From contig NZ_JACHXP010000018.1 in assembly GCF_014192215.1 (NCBI RefSeq), forward strand, positions 22,433 through 86,432: DNA of 64,000 nucleotides, written 5' to 3'. Positions 1 to 9,100 of this stretch are shown one piece after another. Origin of the DNA: Halomonas cerina (GTDB taxonomy: Bacteria > Pseudomonadota > Gammaproteobacteria > Pseudomonadales > Halomonadaceae). Under the pieces are notes generated by a model that worked only from the letters and a program-made list of their open reading frames with translations, was not told the DNA's origin and did no database searches. Both the position numbers and the translations under genes were made by a program. Each line of letters starts with the position of its first letter. The first letter of the stretch is position 1.

Positions 1-83
1 CCTCTCCCGAAATCCTCACGTCGCCGCGCCTCTTTCTGGACGCCGAAGAAGGCCGCCAGTACCGACTTGATCACGCGCCACAT
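1..83 (-). CDS. DUF2970 family small protein, N-terminal part (cut by window edge)
   Basis: Reading the minus strand from the ATG at 83 gives 27 residues beginning MWRVIKSVLAAFFGVQ and rich in Arg/Glu afterwards, still open at the window edge. This is the typical beginning of DUF2970 proteins, short single-membrane-helix proteins of unknown function in Gammaproteobacteria. An AAGGGAG ribosome-binding site lies about 8 bases upstream of the ATG. The rest of the gene, including the expected membrane helix, lies outside the window. The family assignment is from recognition of the N-terminus only. Confidence 0.6.
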   Translation of the reverse strand, partial: MWRVIKSVLAAFFGVQKEARRREDFGR

Positions 84-285
84 CCCCCCGTCTCCCTTGC
101 CTGGCCTCCCTGGCTTGAGGCTAGGTCATGGCATACGGCGCGGCGCGTCCATGGATTTCACGTTCTCCCTGACGAAGGTCAAGCGATCGTTCGCCGCAAC
201 GCAGAAAAATCCCGGCCATCATCTATACTCAACATGCTTGATGACAGCGTGACCGCTTCCTCGGAAAAGCATGACAGGAGCCTCC

Positions 286-642
286 ATGAGCGAACGCAAA
301 GACAACCCGCTACAACCCGGCATGGCGGCCACCGGGCCGTTGTTCGAATGGTGGACCGCGCAGTGGCTGCAGGGGTCCAACCCCGTGGCGCGCATGCAAC
401 TGGCCTGGATGGAGAGCCTGGCGGATGCCATGCAATTCGAGGCCCAGTTCCTGCAGGCCATGGCCAAGAGTGGACAGCGCATGGCCAACAGCTTCGACAA
501 GGACAACCCCGAGGCCGCGGCCGACATGCAGGCCCGCTATCAGGAAATGATGGAGGAGATTACCGATGCCCACATGAAGCGCCTGCAGAAGGCAGCCGAC
601 CTCTCCCATGAGTTCCGCCGCCGGGTGTGGGAAGAGATCTGA
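286..642 (+). CDS. Phasin-like / PHA granule-associated small helical protein
   Basis: Encodes 118 residues that are almost entirely predicted alpha-helix: an N-terminal segment with FEWWTAQWLQG, then long amphipathic helices (MQFEAQFLQAMAKSGQRMANSF, shortened here) and a charged C-terminus. Composition and helix pattern resemble phasins, which coat polyhydroxyalkanoate granules, but there is no diagnostic motif. I chose the ATG at 286 (MSERKDNP) over an in-frame ATG five codons earlier because AGGAG lies about 9 bases before 286. It is convergent with lrgB. Function is inferred. Confidence 0.6.
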   Translation: MSERKDNPLQPGMAATGPLFEWWTAQWLQGSNPVARMQLAWMESLADAMQFEAQFLQAMAKSGQRMANSFDKDNPEAAADMQARYQEMMEEITDAHMKRLQKAADLSHEFRRRVWEEI

Positions 643-647
643 TCGCG

Positions 648-696
648 CCACCCGGGTGTGCTGGTTTCCTACGTATGGCCGGGGACGCCCGGGTGG
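648..696. terminator. Inverted repeat between convergent phasin-like gene and lrgB
   Basis: CCACCCGGG (648-656) and CCCGGGTGG (688-696) form a perfect 9-bp inverted repeat around a 31-base loop, placed between the ends of two convergent genes. There is no T tract on either strand, so it is a weak terminator candidate or simply an RNA-stabilising hairpin. Confidence 0.35.
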
Positions 697-729
697 GATG
701 TTCGGGGGATAGTGACGCAGCGCGAAGGA

Positions 730-1464
730 CTATCCCCCCAGCCCGAAGAGTCGCGTGAGCAAGGGCAGCAGGAAGGCCGTGAGCATCCCGGTAAGCCCCA
801 TGGCCAGTCCCGAGAAGGCCCCTGCCACCGCGCCCAGGCGGGCGAAAGCGTGGGCCGTTCCGAAACCGTGGGCCGAAAGCCCCAGCGTGAATCCCTGTAC
901 CGCCGGGTCCTTGATCCCCAGGAGCTTGAACACCCAGGGGCCCAGCGCACAACCGATCGACCCCGTGATCAACACCAGCCCCGCCGCCAGGGACGGGATG
1001 CCACCGATCTGCTCAGCGATCCCCATGGCGATGGGCGATGTCACGGACCGGGGGGCCAGCGAAAGCAGCGTGACGGGACGGGCCCCCAGCAGCATGGCCA
1101 TGCCCAGTGTGGACGCCACCGCGGTGACGATGCCCGCCACACACGCCATCAGCAAGGGCACCAGCAGGCGACGGATACGCTCGCGATGGTCATAGAGTGG
1201 GATGGCCAGTGCCACGGTGGCCGGCCCCAGTAGGAAGTGAATGAACTGGGCCCCCTCGAAATAGGTGGCATACGGCATGTCCACCAGCAGCAGGAAGCCG
1301 ATCAGCATGAGGATGGCCAGCGTCACCGGATGCAGCAGAGGTGTACCGCCCAAGGCACGATTGATGCGCACCGCCAGCATGAAGGCCAGCAGGGTCATCA
1401 GCAGCGAGAGCAGAGGATTGCCGGAAAGATAGACCCACAGCTGGTCCAGGGTAGCCACTATCAT
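730..1464 (-). CDS. lrgB: LrgB/CidB-family membrane protein
   Basis: A 244-residue polytopic membrane protein with the features of LrgB/YohK proteins: GGTPLLHPV near the start, LGPATVALAIPLY in the middle and the signature LAPRSVTSPIAMGIAEQIGG, then SAHGFGTAHAFA near the C-terminus. LrgAB/CidAB proteins form membrane pores or carriers linked to control of murein hydrolases and to pyruvate or small-metabolite transport. A longer reading upstream to 1584 is GC-driven; the ATG at 1464 overlaps the stop of lrgA by ATGA, indicating translational coupling in a two-gene operon. Confidence 0.85.
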   Translation of the reverse strand: MIVATLDQLWVYLSGNPLLSLLMTLLAFMLAVRINRALGGTPLLHPVTLAILMLIGFLLLVDMPYATYFEGAQFIHFLLGPATVALAIPLYDHRERIRRLLVPLLMACVAGIVTAVASTLGMAMLLGARPVTLLSLAPRSVTSPIAMGIAEQIGGIPSLAAGLVLITGSIGCALGPWVFKLLGIKDPAVQGFTLGLSAHGFGTAHAFARLGAVAGAFSGLAMGLTGMLTAFLLPLLTRLFGLGG

Positions 1465-1838
1465 GGTTCGTTTCCTGGCCGACCGGTGCGCACGGCATGC
1501 TGACGACTCAGGCGATCCAGCACCCAGCCGGTCACGCCCAGGGTCACCAGCGTGGAGCCGACCAGGGTCAGCATGATGGCCCACAGGTCTTCTCCGATCA
1601 GCCGGAAGTGGACCATCACCCCCACCCCGGCCGGCACGAACAGCAGGGTCAGATAGCGCAGGAGGCCTTCGCCGGCCAGACGCAGACTGGTCGGTACCTT
1701 GCCGTGGACCATCAGCACCACCAGCAGGATCACCATGCCGACCACCGGTCCCGGAATCGGCAGGGCCAGCCCCCTGGCCACCAGTTCGCCGGCAAACTGA
1801 CAGGCCAGCAACACGCTCATTCCCAGGATCAGCGGCAT
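1461..1838 (-). CDS. lrgA: LrgA/CidA-family holin-like membrane protein
   Basis: Encodes 125 residues with four hydrophobic segments and the LrgA/CidA signature LALPIPGPVVGMVILL followed by LTLLFVPAGVGVM. Holin-like partner of LrgB in the inner membrane. I chose the ATG at 1838 (MPLILG) because GGAGGAGGAG lies at ideal distance upstream; the earlier in-frame ATG at 1856 lacks any ribosome-binding site. The stop overlaps the lrgB start. The gene diverges from the tRNA-Pro gene. Confidence 0.85.
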   Translation of the reverse strand: MPLILGMSVLLACQFAGELVARGLALPIPGPVVGMVILLVVLMVHGKVPTSLRLAGEGLLRYLTLLFVPAGVGVMVHFRLIGEDLWAIMLTLVGSTLVTLGVTGWVLDRLSRQHAVRTGRPGNEP

Positions 1839-1960
1839 ACCGATCTCCTCCTCCATGGGTCGCAACAGTGATACCCTGTCAGAATAGCGTGGCAGGGGCG
1901 GGCAAGCCGACACCCTGTAGCTTGCTTGGCAACCGATTGAAACGAAAGTGCAAAAGGGGC

Positions 1961-1989
1961 TTTTCATTTGCCGAGGAACGCGCTAGTAT
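1961..1989 (+). promoter_or_regulatory. Putative sigma-70 promoter of tRNA-Pro
   Basis: TTTTCA (1961-1966) and TAGTAT (1984-1989) are separated by exactly 17 bases and lie 54 bases before the tRNA. Each hexamer matches consensus at four of six positions. Inferred from position and spacing only. Confidence 0.45.
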
Positions 1990-2042
1990 ACGCCTCGTTC
2001 TAGGGGACCATAAGCCAAGGGCCCGGATCACCGGAACGGTGT

Positions 2043-2119
2043 CGGAGCGTGGCGCAGCTTGGTAGCGCGTTGCAATGGGGTTGCAAAGGTCGCAGGTTCG
2101 AATCCTGTCGCTCCGACCA
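2043..2119 (+). tRNA. tRNA-Pro (anticodon GGG), CCA encoded
   Basis: The 77-base cloverleaf is complete. The acceptor stem CGGAGCG/CGCTCCG is perfect. The D arm carries TTGGTAGC, the anticodon stem is TTGCA/TGCAA around the loop ATGGGGT (anticodon GGG), and the T arm is GCAGG-TTCGAAT-CCTGT. Discriminator A and CCA are encoded. It sits between lrgA and the 3' end of the eCIS operon. tRNA genes are frequent integration targets, which fits the neighbouring accessory region, although I found no direct repeat of its 3' end at the far side. Confidence 0.97.
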
Positions 2120-2131
2120 GAAACATCAAGA

Positions 2132-2171
2132 GAAACCGCCACTTACGGGTCATGCCGGGTGGCGGTTTTTC
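2132..2171 (+). terminator. Rho-independent terminator of tRNA-Pro
   Basis: AACCGCCAC (2134-2142) pairs with GTGGCGGTT (2159-2167), a 9-bp GC-rich stem with a 16-base loop, followed by a T run (2166-2170). It lies 14 bases after the tRNA CCA end and is correctly oriented. Confidence 0.85.
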
Positions 2172-2359
2172 GTTGGGTGATAGTCTAGGTGATGAGAGTC
2201 TCCAGCGGGTTTGTCGGTGACGATCTCACGCAGTACCGGCCGGTGTTAAGGCTTGACCTTCTTGGGGCGATCTCGGCGCGCCATGATTGCTGCTCTCGAT
2301 GATGAGGATGGTGGCAGCGATCAAGTATATCCTGTTTGTAAACAGCCTCTTAGGGCGCG
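2172..2359. other. Gene-free gap between tRNA terminator and eCIS operon end
   Basis: No convincing gene. A 14-base near-palindrome (CTGTTTGTAAACAG, 2332-2345) is the only structure, and its two-base centre makes it a poor hairpin. No T-rich terminator is visible for the eCIS operon, which ends at 2360. No integrase or attachment repeat was found here. Confidence 0.4.
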
Positions 2360-2785
2360 TCACCGAATGTCCGTTTCCCCGCCCACATACCGGCGACCGT
2401 CAAAGCAGTAGACGGTCACCCCAATACCTGCCAGCGTGTCGTCATCCTGGTCGGCGGGTAGCGATTCGACGACAGAAAAATCCCTCAACCCCCTACGCAC
2501 GCCCGCTTCCGGTTCCGGATCGGAAATACCAGGGACGGTGGCCAGTTCGTGGCCGCAGTCGCCGCGTTGCACGAACAGGCGCCAATACATGGCTTCAAGA
2601 TTGACCGCTTCGCGCTCGGGCGGCACGAGCACCACCGGCGAGCCAGCGCCGTCCAGGTCCAGGTGGGGAACGACATGGGTCTCGACGATCCAACGAGAGT
2701 ACCCGTCTGCATCCCGCACGGGCGTGCGCACATAGGGAATCGGAACGCAGGGGCCCGGCAACGGTGGCGGATGATGTTCGGTCAT
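2360..2785 (-). CDS. Unknown 141-aa protein, last gene of eCIS operon; possible partner of the metalloprotease cargo
   Basis: Encodes 141 residues with a proline-rich start (MTEHHPPPLPGP) and an acidic C-terminal half; no signal peptide, membrane helix or known motif recognised. Its ATG overlaps the TGA of the preceding DUF4157-metalloprotease gene by ATGA, so translation of the two is probably coupled. In cargo modules, a small gene coupled behind a toxin gene is often its immunity, chaperone or adaptor protein. That role is inferred only from position. There is no independent ribosome-binding site. Confidence 0.6.
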   Translation of the reverse strand: MTEHHPPPLPGPCVPIPYVRTPVRDADGYSRWIVETHVVPHLDLDGAGSPVVLVPPEREAVNLEAMYWRLFVQRGDCGHELATVPGISDPEPEAGVRRGLRDFSVVESLPADQDDDTLAGIGVTVYCFDGRRYVGGETDIR

Positions 2786-5304
2786 GGCTGGTTATTGCGG
2801 CTGTTGCGGACGTTTTGCTTGATAAACGTCTCGTATTTCGACTTAAGCGCGGCGTCGATGTTGTCGGCGGCTTCGATAATAACCGGCAGCAGCCGTTCCA
2901 CTCGGTCACGATCACTGCTCAGCGCGAAATAGGCATCGATGAGATAAACTTTCCGGCCCGGCGACCCCTGTGGCCCACCGCTCTCCCAGCGCATCCGTAA
3001 TGGCGGCGTGGTGTCCTTCTCTACCTCTAGGCCTTCCCGTGTTGCACGCTGCAAAAGGGACAGACGGTCCCGGATGGCGGCGACGGTGGTCTGCTCGCGG
3101 AAGGTTGGCGGCGCATCCCCCGGGGCGCGGTGGATATCGAAGGCGGCGATCAGAGTGTCAAAAACCCTGTCATAGTAAGTATTCACAGCGCTTACGTCCT
3201 GTCCGCTCTGGCGCGCGATGTTGACCCGCCGATATAGGCTACTGACATCCTGGCTGCCCCAGGTCAGCCAGGTTTCCAGCCAGGCCAGTCCCTGTCGGGC
3301 CTTTTCCTCTTCCGCCGGGCTCATTCCGGCGGTTGTGTCGGATGCGCCTGGCGGAGCGCACATGCCGGCCTTCCCGTTGAGGCAGAGCACCATCAGCGTG
3401 TAGCTATCGGTATTGGTCTCCGCGATGCCCGGGTACTGGGACAGGAACTCGATCAACCTGCGGTGGCCGTAGGCCGTATCCTTCGTTCCGAGCGACCCGT
3501 GCCCGGCCTCATGCATGATAATGAAGGCCTTGCTTTCCTTGTTATTAAGGCCGTGAAACGTCACGGCCTCGAAAAATCGATGGCACACCGTCATTTGCGC
3601 TGATGATCCGGTGCCGTTGTTGAAGGCCACTGCCGAGTCGCACACGGCGTTGCATTGCGTGCCGTGGCGATTGTTGGTACGCACGACATTATCGACGTGA
3701 TCGCGCCACTTCTTCAGATTGCTCTTGATGGTACTGCGCCGCCCCGTACCGCCGAAATAGGCATTCAAGGCCGGATCCCCTTCCGCATGGCCCGGGGTCA
3801 GCTTGCCGACGGCCTTGTCCAGCCAATCTTTGGAATCGTCGATGGCGTCGGTCAGCACGGTGTCCTCCGACGCCGTCAGAGACCGGAACTGCGCCGCGCC
3901 CGGCGGACAAGGCAGTGTTTTTGAAGTGGCTCCCGGCGGCACAATCTCCACCTTCCGTCGAAGCCGATAGCTGCTGACGCCGCTGCTGGCATTGGGATGG
4001 GCATTCTTAACCCGTAGCGGTGGTGAAGGGTGTGGGCATACACCCGGGTCATCGTGGTTATTGGCGGCCAACTCGGCGTCCACCGCATCCAGCCGATCAT
4101 CCGCGAGGCTCGCACCGAAATCCACCCGCTCGTCCTCGCTGATGAACCCCTCCAGTTCCAACGTACAACCCTGGTGAGCCGTAGCCAGCTTCTTGATCTT
4201 GTTCTTATCCTCGGCATCGAGCGAGGAACTGCCCCGTGCGAAGAAAATGTCCTCGTCCCTGCCCCCGCTGCGCTGGCCCTCAACCCGGTATTGTTCCGAT
4301 GCCACCGTCCCGGCCTGGTGCTGGGGGACTTCTCGTTTGGAGCGGATTTCGTCCAGGCAGCGCAGTGTGTTCTGATCAACGACACCGGCTGTCACGCCGG
4401 GAATCGTTTCGGCGGTCTGGAAGGCTTCAACGCCCTGTTCTGTGTCGTCGCCGAAATCACGGTCCACGCCATCGTTACGCCGGCCATGCGGGCCGAGGTT
4501 GTAACCCAGGTCTACCAACGCTTGTTGGACGAGCCCGATGGCTACCGGCGCGAAATCGCCGTTGCTTAAGGTGCGCGCACCCTGGAAGACCTCCATCAGC
4601 ACTGACTCTTCCGGAAAAAACACCGGGGAAGTGCGCGCTGCCAACACGGCCGGATCGCAAGCCCGTTGGATGCTTGGGCGGCCGGCAGACTGCTGCAGGA
4701 CATGGGTCAACTCATGGGCCAGCAGGTGCCGCCCTTCCCTAGTCTCCGGGGCATATTGGCCTTCCGCGAAGCCGATATCCGGCCCGACGGTGAATGCCCG
4801 GGCGCCCATGGCAGTCGCCACCGCCGAAGCCTCCCCGCCAGTATGCACCTGCACGCTTGAGAAATCGGCGTCCAATCGGGACTCGAAGAACCGACGCGCA
4901 TCATGCGGCAAGGGGCGCCCCATCCCCAATCCAAGATCGCCACGTACGGTCGCATCCAGTCGGGCGCCTGGCGCAACACTCTTTCTCTGGATCGCTTCTT
5001 CGTCGGCATTCGCCGCCGGCTGTCGCTGTACTGCCGACTCATGGGTGCACACGACCTGATCGGCAATGCGGCCGGCCTCTTGTTCGAAGTTGTCGTTGAC
5101 CGGACCGACGCGTAGTTTCGTCTGAATACCTTCCTCGGATTGGCACTTGGGGCACGTGCCGCCGCAAGCGCAAGCTGGCTTGCGTTGTATTTGGGCCACA
5201 GGCGCCGAACCACAGCTTGGCACAACCGTCGCCGCTGGCTGCCGTCCGGCCGCCTTGGGCCGTTGTACAGCAACCCTGGACGTGAACGCAGATATCGAGG
5301 GCAT
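2782..5304 (-). CDS. eCIS cargo: DUF4157 - peptidoglycan-binding - OmpA-like - aspzincin (M35-like) metalloprotease
   Basis: An 840-residue multi-domain protein. From the ATG start: a cysteine cluster CACGGTCPKC (about 45-54); DUF4157 (about 115-205) with HELTH at 197-201; a PG_binding_1-like fold (about 255-320, LVQQALVDLGYNLG and later FGDDTEQGVEAFQ); an OmpA-like segment (about 352-455, IFFARGSSSLDAEDK and SLADDRLDAV); and a C-terminal zinc protease with HEAGH (598-602) followed by GTKDTAYG (606-613) and NTDSY (631-635). HExxH plus GTxDxxYG is the aspzincin signature of deuterolysin/M35 enzymes. DUF4157 proteins are recurrent eCIS payloads. I chose the ATG at 5304 with GGGAG upstream over a GTG at 5334. 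The protein is probably loaded into the particle and delivered, with the protease as active part. The substrate is unknown. Confidence 0.8.
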   Translation of the reverse strand: MPSISAFTSRVAVQRPKAAGRQPAATVVPSCGSAPVAQIQRKPACACGGTCPKCQSEEGIQTKLRVGPVNDNFEQEAGRIADQVVCTHESAVQRQPAANADEEAIQRKSVAPGARLDATVRGDLGLGMGRPLPHDARRFFESRLDADFSSVQVHTGGEASAVATAMGARAFTVGPDIGFAEGQYAPETREGRHLLAHELTHVLQQSAGRPSIQRACDPAVLAARTSPVFFPEESVLMEVFQGARTLSNGDFAPVAIGLVQQALVDLGYNLGPHGRRNDGVDRDFGDDTEQGVEAFQTAETIPGVTAGVVDQNTLRCLDEIRSKREVPQHQAGTVASEQYRVEGQRSGGRDEDIFFARGSSSLDAEDKNKIKKLATAHQGCTLELEGFISEDERVDFGASLADDRLDAVDAELAANNHDDPGVCPHPSPPLRVKNAHPNASSGVSSYRLRRKVEIVPPGATSKTLPCPPGAAQFRSLTASEDTVLTDAIDDSKDWLDKAVGKLTPGHAEGDPALNAYFGGTGRRSTIKSNLKKWRDHVDNVVRTNNRHGTQCNAVCDSAVAFNNGTGSSAQMTVCHRFFEAVTFHGLNNKESKAFIIMHEAGHGSLGTKDTAYGHRRLIEFLSQYPGIAETNTDSYTLMVLCLNGKAGMCAPPGASDTTAGMSPAEEEKARQGLAWLETWLTWGSQDVSSLYRRVNIARQSGQDVSAVNTYYDRVFDTLIAAFDIHRAPGDAPPTFREQTTVAAIRDRLSLLQRATREGLEVEKDTTPPLRMRWESGGPQGSPGRKVYLIDAYFALSSDRDRVERLLPVIIEAADNIDAALKSKYETFIKQNVRNSRNNQP

Positions 5305-5395
5305 AACGAAAGTCTCCCGGCTACTCTCGGCCACACAGGGCCCGCAACCTTACTGACTGACGAGTACGATCCTGGCGTTTGCCCGATTTGTGGAA

Positions 5396-6142
5396 TCAGG
5401 TTTTTGGAAAGCGCTGCGGCGGCGTATCTGTCTCAAAATCGTAGAAACACTCCACCCCCAGGGTCTCAATCACGTCCCGTTCTGCTGCCGCTCCAGCCGG
5501 CGTAAAAGCCTCTGCCGGCTCGGCGTAGGGAGCAACCAACCACAGACCACCATCCAGCGCTCGTGCGGTCCCTTCCGGCAACGCCTCCAGGCGCTCGCCG
5601 AAGAGGGCGACATAATCCGGGCCATAGAAATTGCGCCAGAACACACCCGGCAATCCCTCCCCATAACCCCGCACGGTAGGCTCAACCTTGGTCCCGATGG
5701 GCCCAGGTACCTCGTGCTTAAGTTTACGGTCGATATCCTTGTCCAAGGCGCAAAATGCCAGTGGCGAGCGGAGCATATGCATGGCTTCACAGATGTGCTC
5801 GACGTGAGCTTTCTGCCAATCCTCATCATCGGCCCAGCTGCTGGGCATGGTCCAGATCAGTTTCCCGATGGAGGTGGCCTGACCGCGACGATCCGGTAGC
5901 AACATGAAGCCCGACGGCTTCGGCGTTCCCTCCACCGACAAGCGTTGGGCGTTGTCATAAAATGCCATAAGCTCTTCCATGACGTCAGCATCGTTGTCGA
6001 GCTTTATATCCGGCATTGAGCGGCCGTACTTGCTCGGACTAAACCAGCCGATATCGTCAATCAGCCACTGAACCAATTGCTGGGCCTTGTCTGTCTCCAG
6101 AAAGCCCGTGGGCAGGAAAATCCGTGTCTCCAGTGCCGCCAT
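5396..6142 (-). CDS. Candidate immunity protein for the nuclease-type eCIS cargo
   Basis: A 248-residue soluble protein without signal peptide or membrane helix, mixed alpha/beta with several Trp-rich patches (QWLIDDIGWFSPSKYG, IWTMPSSWADDEDW). It starts 13 bases after the stop of the large DUF4157-nuclease cargo gene on the same strand. A mid-sized cytosolic protein directly behind a polymorphic toxin with a nuclease end is the usual place for its immunity protein, and the overall look recalls Imm52-type immunity proteins, but I cannot confirm that family by eye. Confidence 0.6.
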   Translation of the reverse strand: MAALETRIFLPTGFLETDKAQQLVQWLIDDIGWFSPSKYGRSMPDIKLDNDADVMEELMAFYDNAQRLSVEGTPKPSGFMLLPDRRGQATSIGKLIWTMPSSWADDEDWQKAHVEHICEAMHMLRSPLAFCALDKDIDRKLKHEVPGPIGTKVEPTVRGYGEGLPGVFWRNFYGPDYVALFGERLEALPEGTARALDGGLWLVAPYAEPAEAFTPAGAAAERDVIETLGVECFYDFETDTPPQRFPKT

Positions 6143-6155
6143 GTCTCAGTCTCAC

Positions 6156-9100
6156 TCAGGGATGTCGGTGTACGGTCGCCAGACCGCGCTCGGCAAGATC
6201 GTCGAGAGCGTGTTGCAAAGGACCGGAAAGGCTGGTTGCACCATCAGGGTGTTTCGCCGAACGGAAAACGACCTCCACATGTCCACCAAACTCGTCGACA
6301 TAATTTATCATTTCCTTAAGGTTACCGGTTTTGGACATGTCTTTCCAGCCCTTGGCTTCCACGAAGTGGTAGGGGTTACTCCAAACCAATTCGTCCGGGT
6401 TTCCCCTGACCGCATCCGGGATAAATCCCTTAAAGTCCTCGGCTTCCGGCGCGATCATCATGGCCTTGTTCTTGGAGTATCCGAGGGCGTCGAGCACACT
6501 GCGTTCGAACATCCCTCCGGCCTTCTTATTGGCCAGGATCGTCTCATATGCCTTGCGCCACTTCGGATCCATGGCTTCCGTGATGCGATCGAACTTTTCG
6601 GGATGCCGGAACTGATATTCCAACCAGCGTTGACGCCGATGTGCTTCCGTGCCGGGTACCAGTTGCTTTTGCGTCGTCGGATCGACGCGCAGTTTCCCGA
6701 CCTTGGGGGATTCCCCCCGGCGTACGGCAGAGGCAACGTCCTCCAGGGGATCTTTGAGTTTTCGGCCGATGTCGTCGAGGATATCCAGGTCCGCACGGCT
6801 GAGCTCCTTACCTTCGGCCACCGCGTCCATAATGCGATCCAGCTCACGCACATCGCCGGCGTCAAGATGGCCGGCAACCCGGAAGACTGCTTCGATCTCA
6901 TCGGCGGAACGCCCGGTCGCCATGGCGAAATCATCGACCACCCGCGGAAGTTTTTTACCGCTGCGCAGGGCCGAAGCCGGCACGAAGGGAATCAGCGCTC
7001 CGAACGCCGCCAGGGTCCGGTCACCTACGGAGAGCTCGTGACCGGTAATGCTCACTCCTGTCACTGCGTCCGAGACATCAGCCATTTCTCCGGCAACTGG
7101 CAGGATGCCGACAATCGTCTCGGTAGCCAGGTCGCCCATCGTGTAGCGGGTGCGATCCAACTCCGGGAAATATTCCAGACGCGGTTTCGCTTGGCGGCCA
7201 ATCTGCACAATGGTGCGAAGATGGGGGTCTTTGGCCTGGACGAATTCGGCGACTTCATCGGGCGACCGCTCCAGGAAAGCGGGGTGATCGGTGTTGTCAT
7301 AGGCCCACGTCATAACGGCGCGGGTCAGCGCGTTCATTCCAATTTTCCGGTACGGGTGCTCGGTAAGCAGATAGGCTCGTCCGGCACTGCGGAACTTCAC
7401 ACTGGCTTCCCGCCAACGCCGCATCGCCCACTGCCAGTATTCGTCGAGCTTCTCTTCCACGGCAGCCCGGCGCTGTGTGTCCTCCCGACTACGGCGGGCT
7501 TCCTCGACTTCGCGACGTGATTCCCGTTCAATGTCGACGATCAGCAAAGGTGTGTGGATCTCGCCGTATACTTCCCATGGCGAGGTTGCGTCCAAGACTT
7601 CCGGGTCGCCGGCATTATTCGACACCCACTCCAGATAGCGGCGCAATGCCTCCTGACCAACGCGGCGGTCCCGCTCGGAAACGTCAGATTCGGCAAGGGC
7701 CTGTTGTTTACTGCGGAAGAAGTCTAGATAGATATCGACCGGCGTACGCCGAGGGATCGACTCGGACTCAATCTGGCGGACGCTCTCGGCGGTACTCTCT
7801 TTTGCCAGCGCCTTGGGTCGCACGCCCTCCGGTGCCCGATAGAGCTTGTCATCATGGGAGGTTACCCAGACCCATACCTGTGGCGGCGTGCGGTACCAGT
7901 CCTTGAGCTGCGCTTGGATTCGGCCGCTGATCTCCTCCCGGTTTAACCCCTCGACCGGGATCCGTCCCAGATGCTGCAACTCCACATTGCCATGCCGGTC
8001 TATCTGATAAGACCGGGAGAAATCCGTTTCCTCCGTCCACGTGGTCTGTTCAATCACCTTAAGCTCAAAGGTATCGCCCGACTCCAGCGCTCCCTCCGGC
8101 TGCCCTTCCGATACCTCCAGCTTCTCGGGCTCAAACGCCTCCCCTTCCCGGCGCGTCACCTCAACCTTGACGTGGGGGGCGCGAATATAGTCCTCGGCGA
8201 GTAGTATCTGGATCTTGGCGGCAATGTGATTCGGGCGCAGGCCCTTTACATCGATCTCCCCAAGCAATGGAAACCGGATTCGCTCATTCGAATTAATGCT
8301 GTACTCGCCGGTCAGGCTCCGTTCGAGCGACTGCCCCATGCGGTTGTAGACGTAGATATGCACCCGATCGCCAGCCGCGAGCGGGTCGCCCTGCTGGCGG
8401 GACCGTTCCCAGGTTGCCCGCGCCTCGGTAACCATCAGCGCGAATTCGGTCGCCTGGGGCTCGGGCAGGTTCTCGTACAGTCGGCGCCGATCGATGCTCA
8501 TTACGGCATGCACCCGCTGTGCTTCCGGCATACCCCGCAACCGCTCGAAGGCACCAATGGCCTCTTCGTCGGTTATGGCCCAATCAAACAGCCCGTAGCT
8601 GAGCAGATTGTTGATCTTTTCGATATTTGCCCGCGCCCCTTTCGTCTGACGCAATATCGTGTCCAGCCGCGGAAGCTCCGCTTCCGGCAGGTTCTCGCGC
8701 AGGCGCTTGCTATCGATTTCGGTGAGTGCCGAAGCCCGCTCGGTGCTCGACATCTCCTCTAACAGGGAAAGGGCCGATAGCGCCTCCTGGTCGGTGATGG
8801 CCCAGTCGAACAGGCCATAGCTCAGGAGTTCGTTGATACGGCCGACGCGATACCGGTACAACTGCTCGCCGCGAGAGCCTCTGCCCTGATTCACCGGTTT
8901 GCGTGCCAGGACAGGGCGGCGATTGCGCGCCCCGGCGCCGGCAGTCTGTTGCACAACGTGAGTCAGCTCATGAGCCAGCAACTGTCGGCCGCCATGGGAA
9001 GCCGGATTGTAGTGCCCTCTGGCGAAACCGATGTCGCGGCCGACGGTGAAGGCCTGGGCATTGAGGCCACGCGCCGCGGCGGCGGCCTCCGCGCCGGTAT

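Noticed and set aside
2332..2345. CTGTTTGTAAACAG as terminator of the eCIS operon
   Set aside because: Two-base centre, AT-rich stem and no T tract; unlikely to work as an intrinsic terminator.
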